Notes under the pieces: model-generated
Seen by the model: only the letters and a program-made list of their open reading frames with translations
Database searches by the model: none
Told to the model about the DNA's origin: nothing
Shown: in pieces, positions 33,585-43,429 of the stretch
Position numbering within the stretch: the first letter of the stretch is position 1
How the letters are laid out: every line of letters begins with the position of its first letter
Position numbers and translations under genes: made by a program
Source of the DNA: Erinaceus europaeus
Taxonomy: Eukaryota > Chordata > Mammalia > Eulipotyphla > Erinaceidae
DNA: 64,000 nt
Direction of reading: 5' to 3'
Assembly (NCBI RefSeq): GCF_950295315.1
Contig: NC_080172.1
Coordinates: 112,258,353-112,322,352 of the forward strand

Positions 33585-34937
33585 TTCTTTATTTTTTTAA
33601 TTACTTTTTATTTTAATTTTTATTGGGGAATTATTAATGTTTTACATTCAATAGGAAATACAATAGTTTGTACATGTATACCATTCCCCAGTTTCAAATA
33701 TAACAATACAACCCCTAGGTCCTCTGTCATTCTTCTTGGATCTGTATTCTCTTTACCTACCCACCCCAGAGACTTTTACTTTGGTGCAGTATGCCAATTT
33801 CATTTCGGGTTCTACTTGTGTTTCTCTTCTGATCTTGTTGTTCAACTTCTGCCTGAGAGTGAGATCATCCCATATTCATCCTTCTGTTTCTGACTTATTT
33901 CACTTAACATGAATTTTTCAAGGTCCATCCAAGATCTTCTGAAAATGGTGAAGTCACCATTTTTTACAGCTGAGTAGTATTCCATTGTGTATATATACCA
34001 CAACTTGCTCAGCCACTCATCTGTTGTTGGACACCTGGGTTTGCTTCCAGGTTTTGGCTATTACAAATTGAGCTGCTAAGAACATATGTGTACACAGATC
34101 TTTCTGGATGGGTGTGTTGGGTTCCTTAGGATATATCCCCAGGAGAGGAATTGCAGGATCCTAGGGTAGGTCCATTTCTAGCCTTCTGAGAGTTCTCCAG
34201 ACTGTTCTCCACAGAGGTTGGACCAACTGACATTTCCACCAGCAGTGTAGGAGGTTCCCTTTGACCCCACACCCTTTCTAGCATTGGCTGCTGTTACCTT
34301 TTCTGATGTATGACATTCTCACAAGAGTGAAGTGGTATCTCCTTGTTGTCTTCATTTGCATTTCTCTGACAATCAGAGGCATGGAGCATTTTTTCATGTG
34401 TTACTTGGCCTTTTGTGTCTCTTCTGTGGTGAATATTCTGTCCATGTCCTCCCCCCCATTTTTGGATGGAGTTATTTGTTTTGTTGTTGAGTTTGGCAAG
34501 CTCTTTATATATGTTGGTTATTAAACTCTTGTGTGATGTATGGCATGTAAAGGGACTCTTGGTTTGGGTAACAGTTTCTTTTGCTGTCAAGAAGCTTTTT
34601 AATTTGATGTAGTCTGATAGGTTTATACTTGCCTTAGTCTTCCTTGTAATTGGATTCATTTCATTGAAGATGTCTTTAAAATCTATGCGGAAAAGAGTTC
34701 TGCCAATAATTTCCTCTAAGTACCCGATAGTTTCTGGTCTAACATCCAAGTCCTTCATCAACTTGGAATTTACTTTTGTATTTGGTGAAATACAGTGGTT
34801 CAGTTTCATTCTTCTGCCTGTTCAACCCACTGCTTCCAACACCATTTATTGAAGAGACTCTGCTTTCCCCATTTAATAGTCTGGCCCCTTTGTCAAAGAT
34901 TAGATGTCCATAGTATTGTGGGGCTTCTTTATTTTTA
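33585..34937 (-). mobile_element. L1 LINE, 5'-truncated
   Basis: Minus-strand L1 with the short-type 3' UTR (plus strand 'gttttacattcaataggaaa') and an ORF2 C-terminal half ([20 protein letters not shown] at ~34,725, then [12 protein letters not shown] at ~34,605). It lacks about 35 bp around 34,558 that the copies at 2,600 and 7,680 carry. The 5' end breaks off at 34,937 beside a nested SINE. Confidence 0.9.
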
Positions 34938-35245
34938 TTATTATTTTTTAAAGTTTTCTTTTTTAAATATTTATTTATTGATTGATTCCCTTTTGTTGCC
35001 CTTGTTGTTTTATTGTTGTAGTTGTTGTTGATGTCGTTGTTGTTGGATAGGACAGAGAGAAATGGAGAGAGGAGGGGAAGACAAAGAAGGGGAGAGAAAG
35101 ATAGACACCTGCAGTCCTGTTTCACCGCTTGTGAAGCCATTCCCCTGCAGGTGGGGAGCCGGGGAGTCGAACCAGGATCCTTACACTGGTCCTTGTGCTT
35201 AGCGCCACCTGCGCTTAACCCACTGTGCTATACCGCCCGACTCCC
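34938..35245 (-). mobile_element. Hedgehog-type tRNA-derived SINE, young, with TSD
   Basis: Minus-strand copy close to the family consensus (plus strand 'gcgccacctgcgcttaaccc', 'cgaaccaggatccttacact'). It is flanked by the 17-bp direct repeat GGGGCTTCTTTATTTTT at about 34,920-34,936 and 35,246-35,262. Low divergence and a perfect repeat point to a recent insertion. Confidence 0.92.
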
Positions 35246-35264
35246 GGGGCTTCTTTATTTTTTA

Positions 35265-35517
35265 TAAAAAAACAAAACAAAACTCTGTATTTGTGAGTGA
35301 AACAGAGCTCAAGAAACCAGAAGCCTACTGGCAGCTACTCCCTGGATTGAAGTGTCCTTATGTCTTTATTTTCAGATATACAGATTTTAGAGTTCAATAT
35401 TGCTGCTCCATAAAGTTTAATATTGATTCGGAATGTGATGATTTGTATAGATAATTACTCACTTCTCACCAGTTTACCAAAGCATATTTTTATTTTTTAA
35501 AAAATGTTTTCAGGCAT
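35265..35517 (+). other. PRAME copy B intron-1 remnant
   Basis: Diverged homology to 49,430-49,845 in PRAME gene D intron 1 (tctttattttcagat, gattttagag and 'ttttcaggcattt' against 'ttttaggcattt'), and to 38,170-38,440 of copy C in reverse. It places the DDX39A retrocopy inside intron 1 of a PRAME copy. It ends in TTTTCAG at 35,507-35,513, a possible splice acceptor. Confidence 0.6.
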
Positions 35518-37025
35518 TTGGTGTCTCTTCCAACAGCAGGTAACGGGAGGAGTCCTGACACTGCCCACGGTCACAGTGTGAAGGCCCAGCACACCCGCAT
35601 CACGCAGCTGTTCTCTGTTCCTGATCAGGCCATGGCAGAGCTGGACATGGAGAGCGAGCTAATGGACTACGAGGATGACGAGGAGCCGCAAGTGCCCCCC
35701 CAGAGCACCCCGGCCGCCCCCGAGAAGGACATGAAAGGCTCCTACGTGTCCATCCACAGCTCGGGCTTCCGCGACTTCCTGCTCAAGCCCGAGCTGCTGC
35801 GAGCCATCGTGGACTGTGGCTTCGAGCACCCTTCGGAGATCCAGCACGAGTGCATCCCGCAGGCCATCCTGGGCATGGATGTGCTGTGCCAGGCCAAATC
35901 CGGCATGGGCAAGACCGCCGTGTTCGTGCTAGCGACGCTGCAGCAGATCGAGCCGGTCACCGGCCAGGTGATGGTGCTGGTGATGTGTCACACACGGGAG
36001 CTGGCCTTCCAGATCAGCAAGGAGTACCAACGCTTCTCCAAGTACATGTCCGGCGTCAAGGTGTCCGTGTTCTTCGGGGGCCTGTCCATCAAGAAGGACA
36101 AGGAGGTGCTGCGCCGCCAGTGCCCGCACGTGGTGGTGGGCACCCCGGGCCGCATCCTGGCGCTCGTGCGCAACCGCAGCCTCAACCTGAAGCACGTGAA
36201 GCACTTTGTGCTGGATGAGTGCGACAAGATGCTGGAGCAGCTAGACATGCGTCGGGACGTGCAGGAGATCTTCCTCGTGACGCCGCAGGAGAAGCAGTGC
36301 ATGATGTTCAGCGCCACGCTCAGCAAGGACATCCGGCCCGTGTGCCGCAAGTTCATGCAGGACCCCATGGAGGTGTTCGTGGACGACGAGACCAAGCTGA
36401 CGCTGCACGGGCTGCAGCAGTACTACGTGAAGCTCCAGGACAGCGAGAAGAACCGCAAGCTCTTCGACCTCCTGGACGTGCTGGAGTTTAACCAGGTGGT
36501 GATCTTCGTGAAGTCGGTGCAGCGCTGCATGGCGCTGGCCCAGCTGCTGGTGGAACAAAACTTCCCGACCATCGCCATCCACCGGGGCATGGCCCAGGAG
36601 GAGCGCCTGTCGCGCTACCAGCAGTTCAAGGACTTCCAGAGGCGGATCCTCGTGGCCACCAACCTGTTCGGCCGCGGCATGGACATCGAGCGGGTCAACA
36701 TCGTCTTCAACTACGACATGCCCGAGGACTCAGACACCTACCTCCACCGTGTGGCCCGTGCCGGCCGCTTCGGTAGCAAGGGCCTGGCCATCACGTTCGT
36801 GTCCAACGAGGGCGACGCCAAGATCCTCAACGACGTGCAAGAACGCTTCGAGGTGAACGTGGCTGAGCTGCCCGAAGAGATCCACATCTCCACCTACATG
36901 GAGCAGAGCCGGTAACCCAGTGCCCAAGGCCCAGGACCAGCACGCCCCACCCGCCTTGCCTCTGTTTTTACTGTTTGTATGCTATATGTTTTTGTGAAAG
37001 AATAAATTTTTATTACAGAAAAAAA
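35518..37025 (+). mobile_element. DDX39A: Processed DDX39A retrocopy, whole unit
   Basis: Intronless GC-rich block in AT-rich surroundings. About 114 bp of 5' UTR, an uninterrupted coding region and a short 3' UTR end with AATAAA at 37,001-37,006 and an A-run at 37,019-37,025. These are the marks of an L1-mediated retrocopy. The 5' limit is set by where homology to PRAME intron 1 ends. Confidence 0.9.
35632..36915 (+). CDS. DDX39A: Intact DDX39A-like DEAD-box RNA helicase retrogene
   Basis: The ATG at 35,632 (ggccATGGca, good context) opens 427 codons, the length of human DDX39A, ending TAA at 36,913-36,915. The parent is a nuclear ATP-dependent RNA helicase of mRNA export and splicing (TREX partner, paralogue of UAP56/DDX39B). 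Motifs are complete: AKSGMGKT (88-95), TPGR (171-174), DECD (195-198), SAT (227-229), and [10 protein letters not shown] (371-380). [18 protein letters not shown] and [10 protein letters not shown] match DDX39A rather than DDX39B as I recall them. No stops or frameshifts. A few conserved positions differ (GSKG for [18 protein letters not shown] near the end). It could be a functional retrogene or a young processed pseudogene. Expression cannot be judged from sequence. Confidence 0.93.
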   Translation: MAELDMESELMDYEDDEEPQVPPQSTPAAPEKDMKGSYVSIHSSGFRDFLLKPELLRAIVDCGFEHPSEIQHECIPQAILGMDVLCQAKSGMGKTAVFVLATLQQIEPVTGQVMVLVMCHTRELAFQISKEYQRFSKYMSGVKVSVFFGGLSIKKDKEVLRRQCPHVVVGTPGRILALVRNRSLNLKHVKHFVLDECDKMLEQLDMRRDVQEIFLVTPQEKQCMMFSATLSKDIRPVCRKFMQDPMEVFVDDETKLTLHGLQQYYVKLQDSEKNRKLFDLLDVLEFNQVVIFVKSVQRCMALAQLLVEQNFPTIAIHRGMAQEERLSRYQQFKDFQRRILVATNLFGRGMDIERVNIVFNYDMPEDSDTYLHRVARAGRFGSKGLAITFVSNEGDAKILNDVQERFEVNVAELPEEIHISTYMEQSR

Positions 37026-37170
37026 TGTCTTTATTTATTAATGAGAAAGGTAAGAGGAGAGAGGGAAAGAACCAGACATCGCTCCAGACATGTGCTGATG
37101 GGCACTGAACTCAGGACCTCATGCTTGAGAGTCTAGTGCCTTAACCACAGCACCACCCTCAGGACCACCC
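37026..37170 (-). mobile_element. SINE, third family
   Basis: Plus strand reads 'cactgaactcaggacctcat' and 'gcttgagagtctagtgcctt', the reverse of the family. It directly follows the retrocopy's A-run. Confidence 0.75.
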
Positions 37171-37900
37171 AAAGCTTATTTTCACATGGAAAAAACTGAA
37201 TTTCATAAAATTTTTATTAGTGATTTACTAATGATCCACAAGATTGGGTATACTTGTAAACAATTCCAACCACTAGAGTTCCATAGCCCATCCCCTCTGT
37301 TGAAACTTGTATATTGTTTTAGTTTTTTAAATTTCTTTCATATAGCTATAAAAAAAGAGAGACATTGACATAACCAAAGGATAAGAGGGGTACAACTCCA
37401 CACAGTTCCAACCATAAGATCTCCCTATCCCATCCACTGCCCTGATAGCTCTCCTATTCTTTATCCCTCTGGGAGTATGGACCCAAGGTCACTGTGGGGT
37501 GCAGAATGTGGAAGGTCTGCCTTCTATAATAGCTTCCCTGCTGAACATGGGCATTGACTGGAAGATCCAAACTCCCAGCCTGGCTCTCTCTTTCCCAAGT
37601 AGGGTGGGGCTCTGGGGTAGTGGGCTCTAGGACACATTGGAGGGGTCCTCTGTGCAGGGAAGTTTGGTCGGTATCATGCTAGAACCTGGAACCTGTTGGC
37701 TGTAAAGAAAGTTAACATACAAATCCAAACAAATTGTTGAACAACCATGGACCTAAAGGTTGGAATAGTGCAGATGAAATGTTGGGGGGATCCTCCATTT
37801 TGTAGATACCTAGTAGGCATATTTTAGTTATATTACAAAGGGCCTTTAGCCATTCTAGGTTTTTTTGTTGTTGTTGTTGTTGTTGTTGTTTCTGATCTGA
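37171..37900 (-). mobile_element. L1 3'-end fragments, two subfamilies
   Basis: Bases 37,180-37,330 are a diverged L1 3' end (tttattagtgatttactaat). Bases 37,365-37,860 are the recurrent long-UTR tail on the minus strand ('ggggtacaactccacacagt', 'ttatccctctgggagtatgg', then 'gttaacatacaaatccaaac'). A (TTG)n run follows at 37,862-37,890. Confidence 0.7.
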
Positions 37901-38180
37901 AATCTGATACACATGTGGATCCAAGTCATTGTCCTGGGAGGTGATTTCATGGCTGGGAAAGGGAAGGAATGCTGCAACAGGGAAGAGAGTAGCTCCCTAC
38001 CACTAGTGGATGCCTGGGAGAGGCATGGATCCACTCCTGAGTTCTCAGTCCTGGTCCTAGATGATAGGCCTGACTTGGGGGTGAGAGTGCTTTACAGACA
38101 TCTCTCTTGATGAAATGAGAAGTCGCAACCATCTGACAGCACCTGTATTGTAAATCATGTAAGTCCAAATAAAAAAGGAA
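37901..38180. other. Repeat-like stretch
   Basis: Shares 'agggaagagagtagctccc' with 3,725-3,745 and an 'actgtaaacc/attgtaaatc' block with 20,935-20,955, so it is probably an old dispersed repeat. No gene recognised. Confidence 0.4.
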
Positions 38181-39330
38181 GACGTCAAGGAACAACATTT
38201 CTCAAATTGTCATTTAAAAAGGTGGAAAAATGAATAAACACGTGCACAAACCATCACATTTTGGATTAAAAATGAGTCTAAGAAAAGAAAATATCAAATA
38301 CTGAACTCTGGTCTCCCTAGAAAGGGAGAAGTTCATCCAGGGAGCATCCATCCACTAGTAGGCAGGTCATGTTGTGATCTCTGCCTCATTCACAAATACA
38401 GGCTTATTATTACTATTATTATTTATAAAAGAGAAAAAAAGAAAAGGATGGAAAAACAAAAGTAAGCAGGAAGGGGAAATAGGATAATGTTTATGCAAAC
38501 AGACTTTCATGCCTGAGGTTCTAAAATCCCAGTTTCAGACCATACACCAACATAAGGCAAAGCTGAGCAGTGCTCTGGTGTTTCTCTCTGTGTGTCTCTT
38601 GCTCTGCATTTCTCTCAAAAGCAAAATAAATCGTATATATAAGGTCATAAAAGTAACCCCTGCTAATTCCTTATGAATTTTACCATAGTTGCTTGACTGT
38701 GTGCTCAGAATTCAGGTCTCTGAAGAACCCACAGGCAGACTGAAGAGCTGGAAGGCTCTGCTTCCCGGTTTAGTGACCTACACTTTTATATCCTATTTAG
38801 GCTACACCCTACGCCTCCAAATACCTGGAAGAAAGAGTTCCCTTGAGGAAAGAGGATACCTCGTTAGATCCCAAAATCCTCTCAGGCTAATCCTGACTAA
38901 GACTCTCCCCTGTTGAAATGGTTAGATATCACACCCCCATTTGGGCTGGAGACTACTTGTGGTTGAGTCTGGAAGTGATCCTGTCAGGACATTGGTAGAG
39001 TTGAATCCATATAAGCATTCAGTGCTGGGTGTGACAGTGGGGAGAATTCAATATGCTCCCACAGAATCCACAGAACACAGCACCCAGGAGTATCAGTGTT
39101 GGACTCTAGGATTATATCATAATGATTACAAAGTACTATTGACAAGAAGAACATTAATGTTTTAGCAACCCTAACTTTGATTGTAGGAATATATGTGGCT
39201 TGGACCTTGCAGAGGGGTTGGGAACTGGAAGAAAAATGGGGCATTGTGTACAAATGCAGGCAGGTAGCTGTAGAGATGATGTTCAACCTTAGGAGAACTG
39301 CTGTGGATTGCAATGGCGGCATTGGGGATT
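38181..39330 (-). promoter_or_regulatory. Orphan PRAME promoter, exon 1 and intron start, copy C
   Basis: On the minus strand a TATAAAA box lies at 38,790-38,784 after the conserved 'tagggtgtagcctaaatagg'. Exon 1 (ccagctcttcagtctgcctg, then gtgggttcttcagagacctg) ends near 38,684 with ATG|GTAAAAT. The upstream homology extends to about 39,330. Intron-1 homology continues to about 38,181 (gatggtttgtgcac block). No PRAME coding exon follows on this strand, so the module is an orphan facing the DDX39A retrocopy from the opposite side. Confidence 0.7.
38472..38602 (+). mobile_element. SINE, second family, in copy C intron
   Basis: Reads 'gataatgtttatgcaaacag' and 'ttcatgcctgaggttctaaa', then 'gcaaagctgagcagtgctct'. 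Confidence 0.72.
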
Positions 39331-39344
39331 CAGAATGATGCTTT

Positions 39345-39470
39345 TTTTTTTTTTTTAAACTGAAGCACTGCTCAGCTTTGGCTAATAGTGCAGACGATTG
39401 AACCTGGGACTTTGGAGTCTCAGGCTTGAGACTTTCTTTGCATCACAATTATACTATCTAGAATTGTCCA
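39345..39470 (-). mobile_element. SINE, second family
   Basis: Plus strand has a T-run, 'actgctcagctttggctaat' and 'caggcttgagactttctttg', the reverse of the family. Confidence 0.7.
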
Positions 39471-40265
39471 GAATTATACCCCTGATGACATGTAATTCGG
39501 TGAATCAACATTAAATCACGAATAAAAAATAAAACCAAAAAAGAATTTAATACATCAGGGCTTGGTCAAAATCGAGATCCATTCACTCTTCAGAGTAGCA
39601 GGGGACATGATGGGGCTCTGTTCTCATCCTTGCCAGGAGGTGCAGAGTGGTTCTTCACAGGATGAGATCAACTCAGAAATGATGGCCTCAGGCTAGAGAC
39701 TCATTTGCATAATCACTTTACCCTCCCAGCCTAAAATTTCATATGAAGATTGTTCTGCATCTGCTAAATTCTGTAGCAGGGTTGGGATAAGAATCCAGTT
39801 TGGTTAGTGCGCTTCTGATCAGGAAGACTGTCCCAGGACACAAGAGTCGTCATCCAGGGCAGCTCCAGGCAGGGAGAAAGAGCCTCAGAGTGATAGGAGC
39901 AGCCAGCTCCCCTTGCACACACCACTCTGCAACTGTGTCTCTGGGGCCAAGGGTTTGTTCTTTGTAGCCTGGGAGTCTGACCTTCACAGGACAGCACTGA
40001 AGTTCACTGTCATCTCCTGGATTTGCCCAGAAAACCCGTGTGAGGAAAAAAAAAAAAAAAACATATAGGCATTATGTGTCTTGATCCCATGACTGCAGTT
40101 TTCAGGATTAGTATGATGTGATTATGTTGTGAAACCTTGGACTTTGTAACCTCAGTCATAAAGAACTCTTTGCATTACCATTATGCTTTTTTACCAGCGC
40201 AGGAATGCTCTCTCACAATAAAATAAACACAAGAGAACATTTGTCAGCTTAATATTAAATGCATT
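39471..40265. other. Gene-free stretch
   Basis: A 77-codon minus-strand frame at 39,764-39,997 has no recognisable domain. An A-run lies at 40,047-40,063 and a second-family SINE fragment at about 40,125-40,190 (minus). No PRAME exon was recognised here. Confidence 0.45.
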
Positions 40266-40655
40266 TTCTGTTTTTTTTAATTGATTTAGTAATGATAGAC
40301 AAGACTGTAGGCTGAGAGGTCTACTGTTCCACACAATTCCCACCACCAGAGTTCCATACTCCATCCCCTTCACTGGAAGTTTTCCTATTCTTTATCCCTC
40401 TTGGAGTATGGACCCAGGATCATTATATGGTGCAGAAGGTGGGAGGTCTGGCTTCTGTAACTCCATCTCCAGTGGACATGGGCATTCGCAGGTCAATCCA
40501 TGTACCCAGCCTGTTTCTATCTTTCCCTAGTGGGGCAAGGCTCTAGGGAGGTGGGGTTCTAGCACACATTGATAAGGTTGTCTGTTCAGGGAAGTCAGGT
40601 TGACATCATGGTAGCATCTATAGCTTGGTGTCTGAAAAAGCATTAAGATAGAAAG
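40266..40655 (-). mobile_element. L1 3'-UTR fragment, diverged subfamily
   Basis: Plus strand reads 'tactgttccacacaattccc', 'ttatccctcttggagtatgg' and 'catggtagcatctatagctt'. It is an older relative of the recurrent tail. Confidence 0.7.
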
Positions 40656-40659
40656 CAGA

Positions 40660-40765
40660 GAGGACTGGGTGGTGGTGCAATTGGTTGAGCACTGATGTTC
40701 AAGTGCCCAAGTACCCAGGTTCAAGTCCACAGTTCAGACTCCTAAGTACACTGAAGAGGCTGCAG
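40660..40765 (+). mobile_element. Hedgehog-type SINE fragment
   Basis: Reads 'ggtggtggtgcaattggttg' and 'gtacccaggttcaagtccac' (B-box-like). It is truncated after about 100 bp. Confidence 0.55.
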
Positions 40766-40902
40766 CCTTAGGACACATTATGCTAATTATGGTTGAGAGC
40801 AAACTTGATCCTTGGTGTATCATGACCTCTGCAGAACTTACACTCTCCTGTCAACACCATTGTCTACTCTAAAATTCCTCCCCTTTCTCTATCTCTTCCC
40901 AG

Positions 40903-41385
40903 GAGCCTCGCCACCCCCCTCGAGGTCTTCTCACTTACTAACTGCACTGTAGGAGACTTGACATACCTGTTCCAGAGCCCACACATCACTCACGTGAAGG
41001 ACCTGTGTCTGAGGGGAGTCCCCCTGACCTCAGTCAGTGAGCCCCTGCGAGCTCTGCTGGAGATAAATGCAGCCACCCTCCAGCACCTGGACCTGGGTCT
41101 GTGTGGCCTCCAGGACCCCCAGCTTGAGGCCCTGCTCCCTGCCCTGAGCAGCTGCTCCCAGCTCAGCTCCCTCAGCCTGCATGGGAACCGCCTGTCCATG
41201 GCCACCCTGGAGAAGCTGCTGCGCTGCACCTCGGGCCTCAGCAGGTTGAGACAAGAGATCTGTCCGGCCTCTCTGGAGACTTTCAGCCCTCAGGGAGTTC
41301 TGTAGCCTCAGACATTTGATTTGCTTTGTACTCAGATCTTCAAGATTCTCAAGGACCTTCAACACTTCAGGTCCATTGTGGTTTC
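40903..41385 (+). pseudogene. Isolated PRAME-like terminal exon E
   Basis: Preceded by a good acceptor (tctatctcttcccag at 40,888-40,902). It reads in frame through VFSLTNCTVGDLTYLFQSPH, VKDLCLRGVPLTSVSEPLRA, LDLGLCGLQDPQLEALLPAL and LHGNRLSMATLEKLLRCTSG. The frame meets a TAG at 41,303-41,305. The C-terminal block follows (PQTFDLLCTQIFKILKDL) and is then cut by an L1 3' fragment near 41,385. No upstream PRAME coding exons lie within 7 kb, so it is a remnant. It keeps the 37-residue segment that gene D has lost. Confidence 0.88.
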
Positions 41386-41800
41386 ATTTATTTATTCATT
41401 TTTAATTTTTTTAATTTAACTTACTTAGAAAATAAAAACTAGAAAACATTGACAGAATCATAGGATAAGAGGGGTAAAATCCCACTTATTTCCCACCACC
41501 AGAGTTCCATATCACATCACTGGAAGCTGTCCTACCCTTTATCTTTGTGGAAGCATGGGCCCTGGATCATTATGGGGTGCAGAATGTGTAAGGTCTGGAT
41601 GCTGTAATTAGTTCTTGCTGGACTTGGCATTAGCAGATTGATCCATCCTCCCAGCCTGTTTCTATCTTTCTGTAGTGGGGCAGGACTCTAGAGAGACGGG
41701 GTTCCAGGAAACATTTGTGAGATCATCTGCCCAGGGTTGTCTAGATTGGCGTTATGGTAGTATCTGCAACTTGGTGTTAGAAAAAGAATAAAGATATCAA
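41386..41800 (-). mobile_element. L1 3'-UTR fragment
   Basis: Plus strand reads 'gaggggtaaaatcccactta', 'atcattatggggtgcagaat' and 'atggtagtatctgcaacttg'. It interrupts the PRAME exon. Confidence 0.7.
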
Positions 41801-41959
41801 AAAGAACAAAATTTTTGATATTCTGGAACCTCTTTAGGTTCCAGAATATCAAAAGAAGATAGTACACAGATTTTAATATCTACAATGTCATATTTATTCT
41901 AAAATGTTTCTGAAAATAGAGAATATTTTCACTAAAGCAACTTCACTAAGAAGGAAATT
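41801..41959. other. Short unassigned AT-rich stretch
   Basis: Contains a small inverted repeat (gatattctggaacctc facing gaggttccagaatatc, about 41,815-41,850), most likely a hairpin by chance or mutation. Nothing else recognised. Confidence 0.35.
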
Positions 41960-42045
41960 CAGTGACCAGGAGGTGGTGCAAGAGATAAAGTGTCTGATTC
42001 TCCACCATGAGGCCCTAGGTCCTGTGACTGTGCCATTGTGATTTT
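41960..42045 (+). mobile_element. SINE, third family, truncated
   Basis: Reads 'gtgcaagagataaagtgtct' and 'ccaccatgaggccctaggtc'. Confidence 0.65.
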
Positions 42046-42216
42046 TTCAAATTGATGGAGCCCCACTGATTTGTTTTTGATTTAATCTTCCTTGCAATTG
42101 GGTTTGTGTCATCAAAGATGCCCATGAGGTTTAGATGGGAAAGTGTTCCGCCAATATTTTCCTCTAAATAGTTGATAGTTTCTGGTCTAGCATCCAGGTC
42201 CCTGATCTATCTGGGT
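42046..42216 (-). mobile_element. L1 ORF2 fragment
   Basis: The minus strand encodes a piece of the ORF2 C-terminal region (LDARPETINYLEENIGGTL-like, then DTNPIARKI). It is cut on both sides, by a SINE and by the ERV leader. Confidence 0.8.
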
Positions 42217-42840
42217 CACTAATGAATGCCAGTCCCTGTTCAGGGCGCTAATATGCCAGACTAGCTTCATGGGCGGGAGACAGACAACCAGGGACTCATG
42301 GCGAGCTAGGAAGCAGTATCTCTTTATTCATGTGGAAAGCAGCACAATCTAAGCTATCTCTAATCACAATCCTGTCCATATATATATATATATTCGATAG
42401 GAAGTGTGGAAACAGGATGTGACGACGTAGAGAGGATGGAGTGAAAAAAGACTGGTGCAAATCAGGGTGTACTAGGAGAGGGGGCAGAGCAAAAAGACAT
42501 CATGAACTAGTGGGGATTAAAGCAGTGCACTGGAGGCAGGATGGTGCTTAGAAAACAGTGGTTATGTAAATAGAATACAGTGTTAAGCAGGGGGGGATTA
42601 AACCAATGAAACAGAAGGGGTTTTAGAAGCAGAATTAGAAACATACCAACAAATGAAAGCATGTAAAATTCGCTTTTTGAAATCAAGAATATTCTTTCCA
42701 GCATATGACAAATGTAAAATTTTAGAGTTGCAGAGGGAGATGCGATTTTTGGGTTTCAGTCCTTTAGGATGAGTGAGATTCTGACCAGGCAGGGAGCAGG
42801 CCTTGCTGACTGAGTCAGAGAAAATCAATAAATTGAACAT
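42217..42840 (-). mobile_element. LTR plus primer-binding site of an endogenous retrovirus
   Basis: On the minus strand the LTR ends CTGGCATA, followed at 42,250-42,232 by TTAGCGCCCTGAACAGGGAC. That is close to the tRNA-Lys primer-binding site used by class II (betaretrovirus-like) elements. About 15 bases of leader remain before the L1 fragment. Inside the LTR are a TATA-like (TA)n run at 42,378-42,394 and 'catgaataaagagatact' (AATAAA). The LTR start is near 42,800-42,840 and not exact. No viral genes are present. Confidence 0.7.
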
Positions 42841-43184
42841 CTTTCCTTTGCAGAACATGTCTAGGTACATACAATATTGGACAGAAGCTACTTCCCATCA
42901 GCCCCTGTGCTTGAAGACAATACTGCCACCCCTATTCAGCTTCTCTATCAGGACACATGGCTACAGCTGGAGAACCTGCAGTGACACATCTTGCCTTCAA
43001 TGGCCGTCACTCACACAGGGTTCAGTCCTGATGGGCTACATCATGAGACTTTGGCCCCAACAAACCTGTGTCAATCGTTGTAAGATCATTCATCAATTTA
43101 TAAATGGGTTCCTTATACCGTCCCTTTCAAAGACAGCAGAATAATAAATAAATAAGCAAAATTGGCTTATTAATATTATTATGG
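42841..43184. other. Gene-free stretch; empty-site paralogue of 4,150-4,530
   Basis: Bases 43,100-43,184 align to both flanks of the 203-bp insertion at 4,230-4,432 (aaataaataagcaaaattgg, then attattatgggatggaga) without the insert. The rest is unassigned. Confidence 0.6.
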
Positions 43185-43300
43185 GATGGAGAAACAGAGC
43201 CCGAGCTTCACAGTGGCACGTGTCACACCAGGGTGGAAGTCAGGGCCTCATGGTGGAGACTCAGGCACTTTATCTACTGCACCACCTCCTGCTCACCCAG
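43185..43300 (-). mobile_element. SINE, third family
   Basis: Plus strand reads 'cttcacagtggcacgtgtca' and 'gcctcatggtggagactcag', the reverse of the family. Confidence 0.7.
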
Positions 43301-43429
43301 TTTCCTTCTTTGTGAAATTCTTTAGCAAAAACATTCGCCATTTTCAGAAAGCTTTTATTAAGTCTGTCATCGTAGATAGTAAAAGATATAAGAATTTCAT
43401 TAAAGCACAATGGTTACACAAGAAGACTT

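Noticed and set aside
35659..36582. Long antisense and shifted frames (for example 35,988-36,395 and 36,241-36,582 minus; 35,850-36,218 plus)
   Set aside because: They are shadows of the GC-rich DDX39A coding region with no domain of their own.
35499..37031. AAAAAATGTTTT before and AAAAAATGTCTT after the DDX39A retrocopy as a target-site duplication
   Set aside because: Homology to PRAME intron 1 (49,800-49,825, ...ttttaggcattt) continues through the left repeat to about 35,517, so the repeat is not at the insertion edge. A-rich matches are weak evidence.
39764..39997. 77-codon minus-strand frame as a small gene
   Set aside because: No domain, start context, splice context or paralogue in the window; length is within chance expectation.
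41815..41850. Hairpin (gatattctggaacctc facing its complement) as an RNA structure or terminator
   Set aside because: Isolated short palindrome in AT-rich DNA with no flanking transcript evidence.
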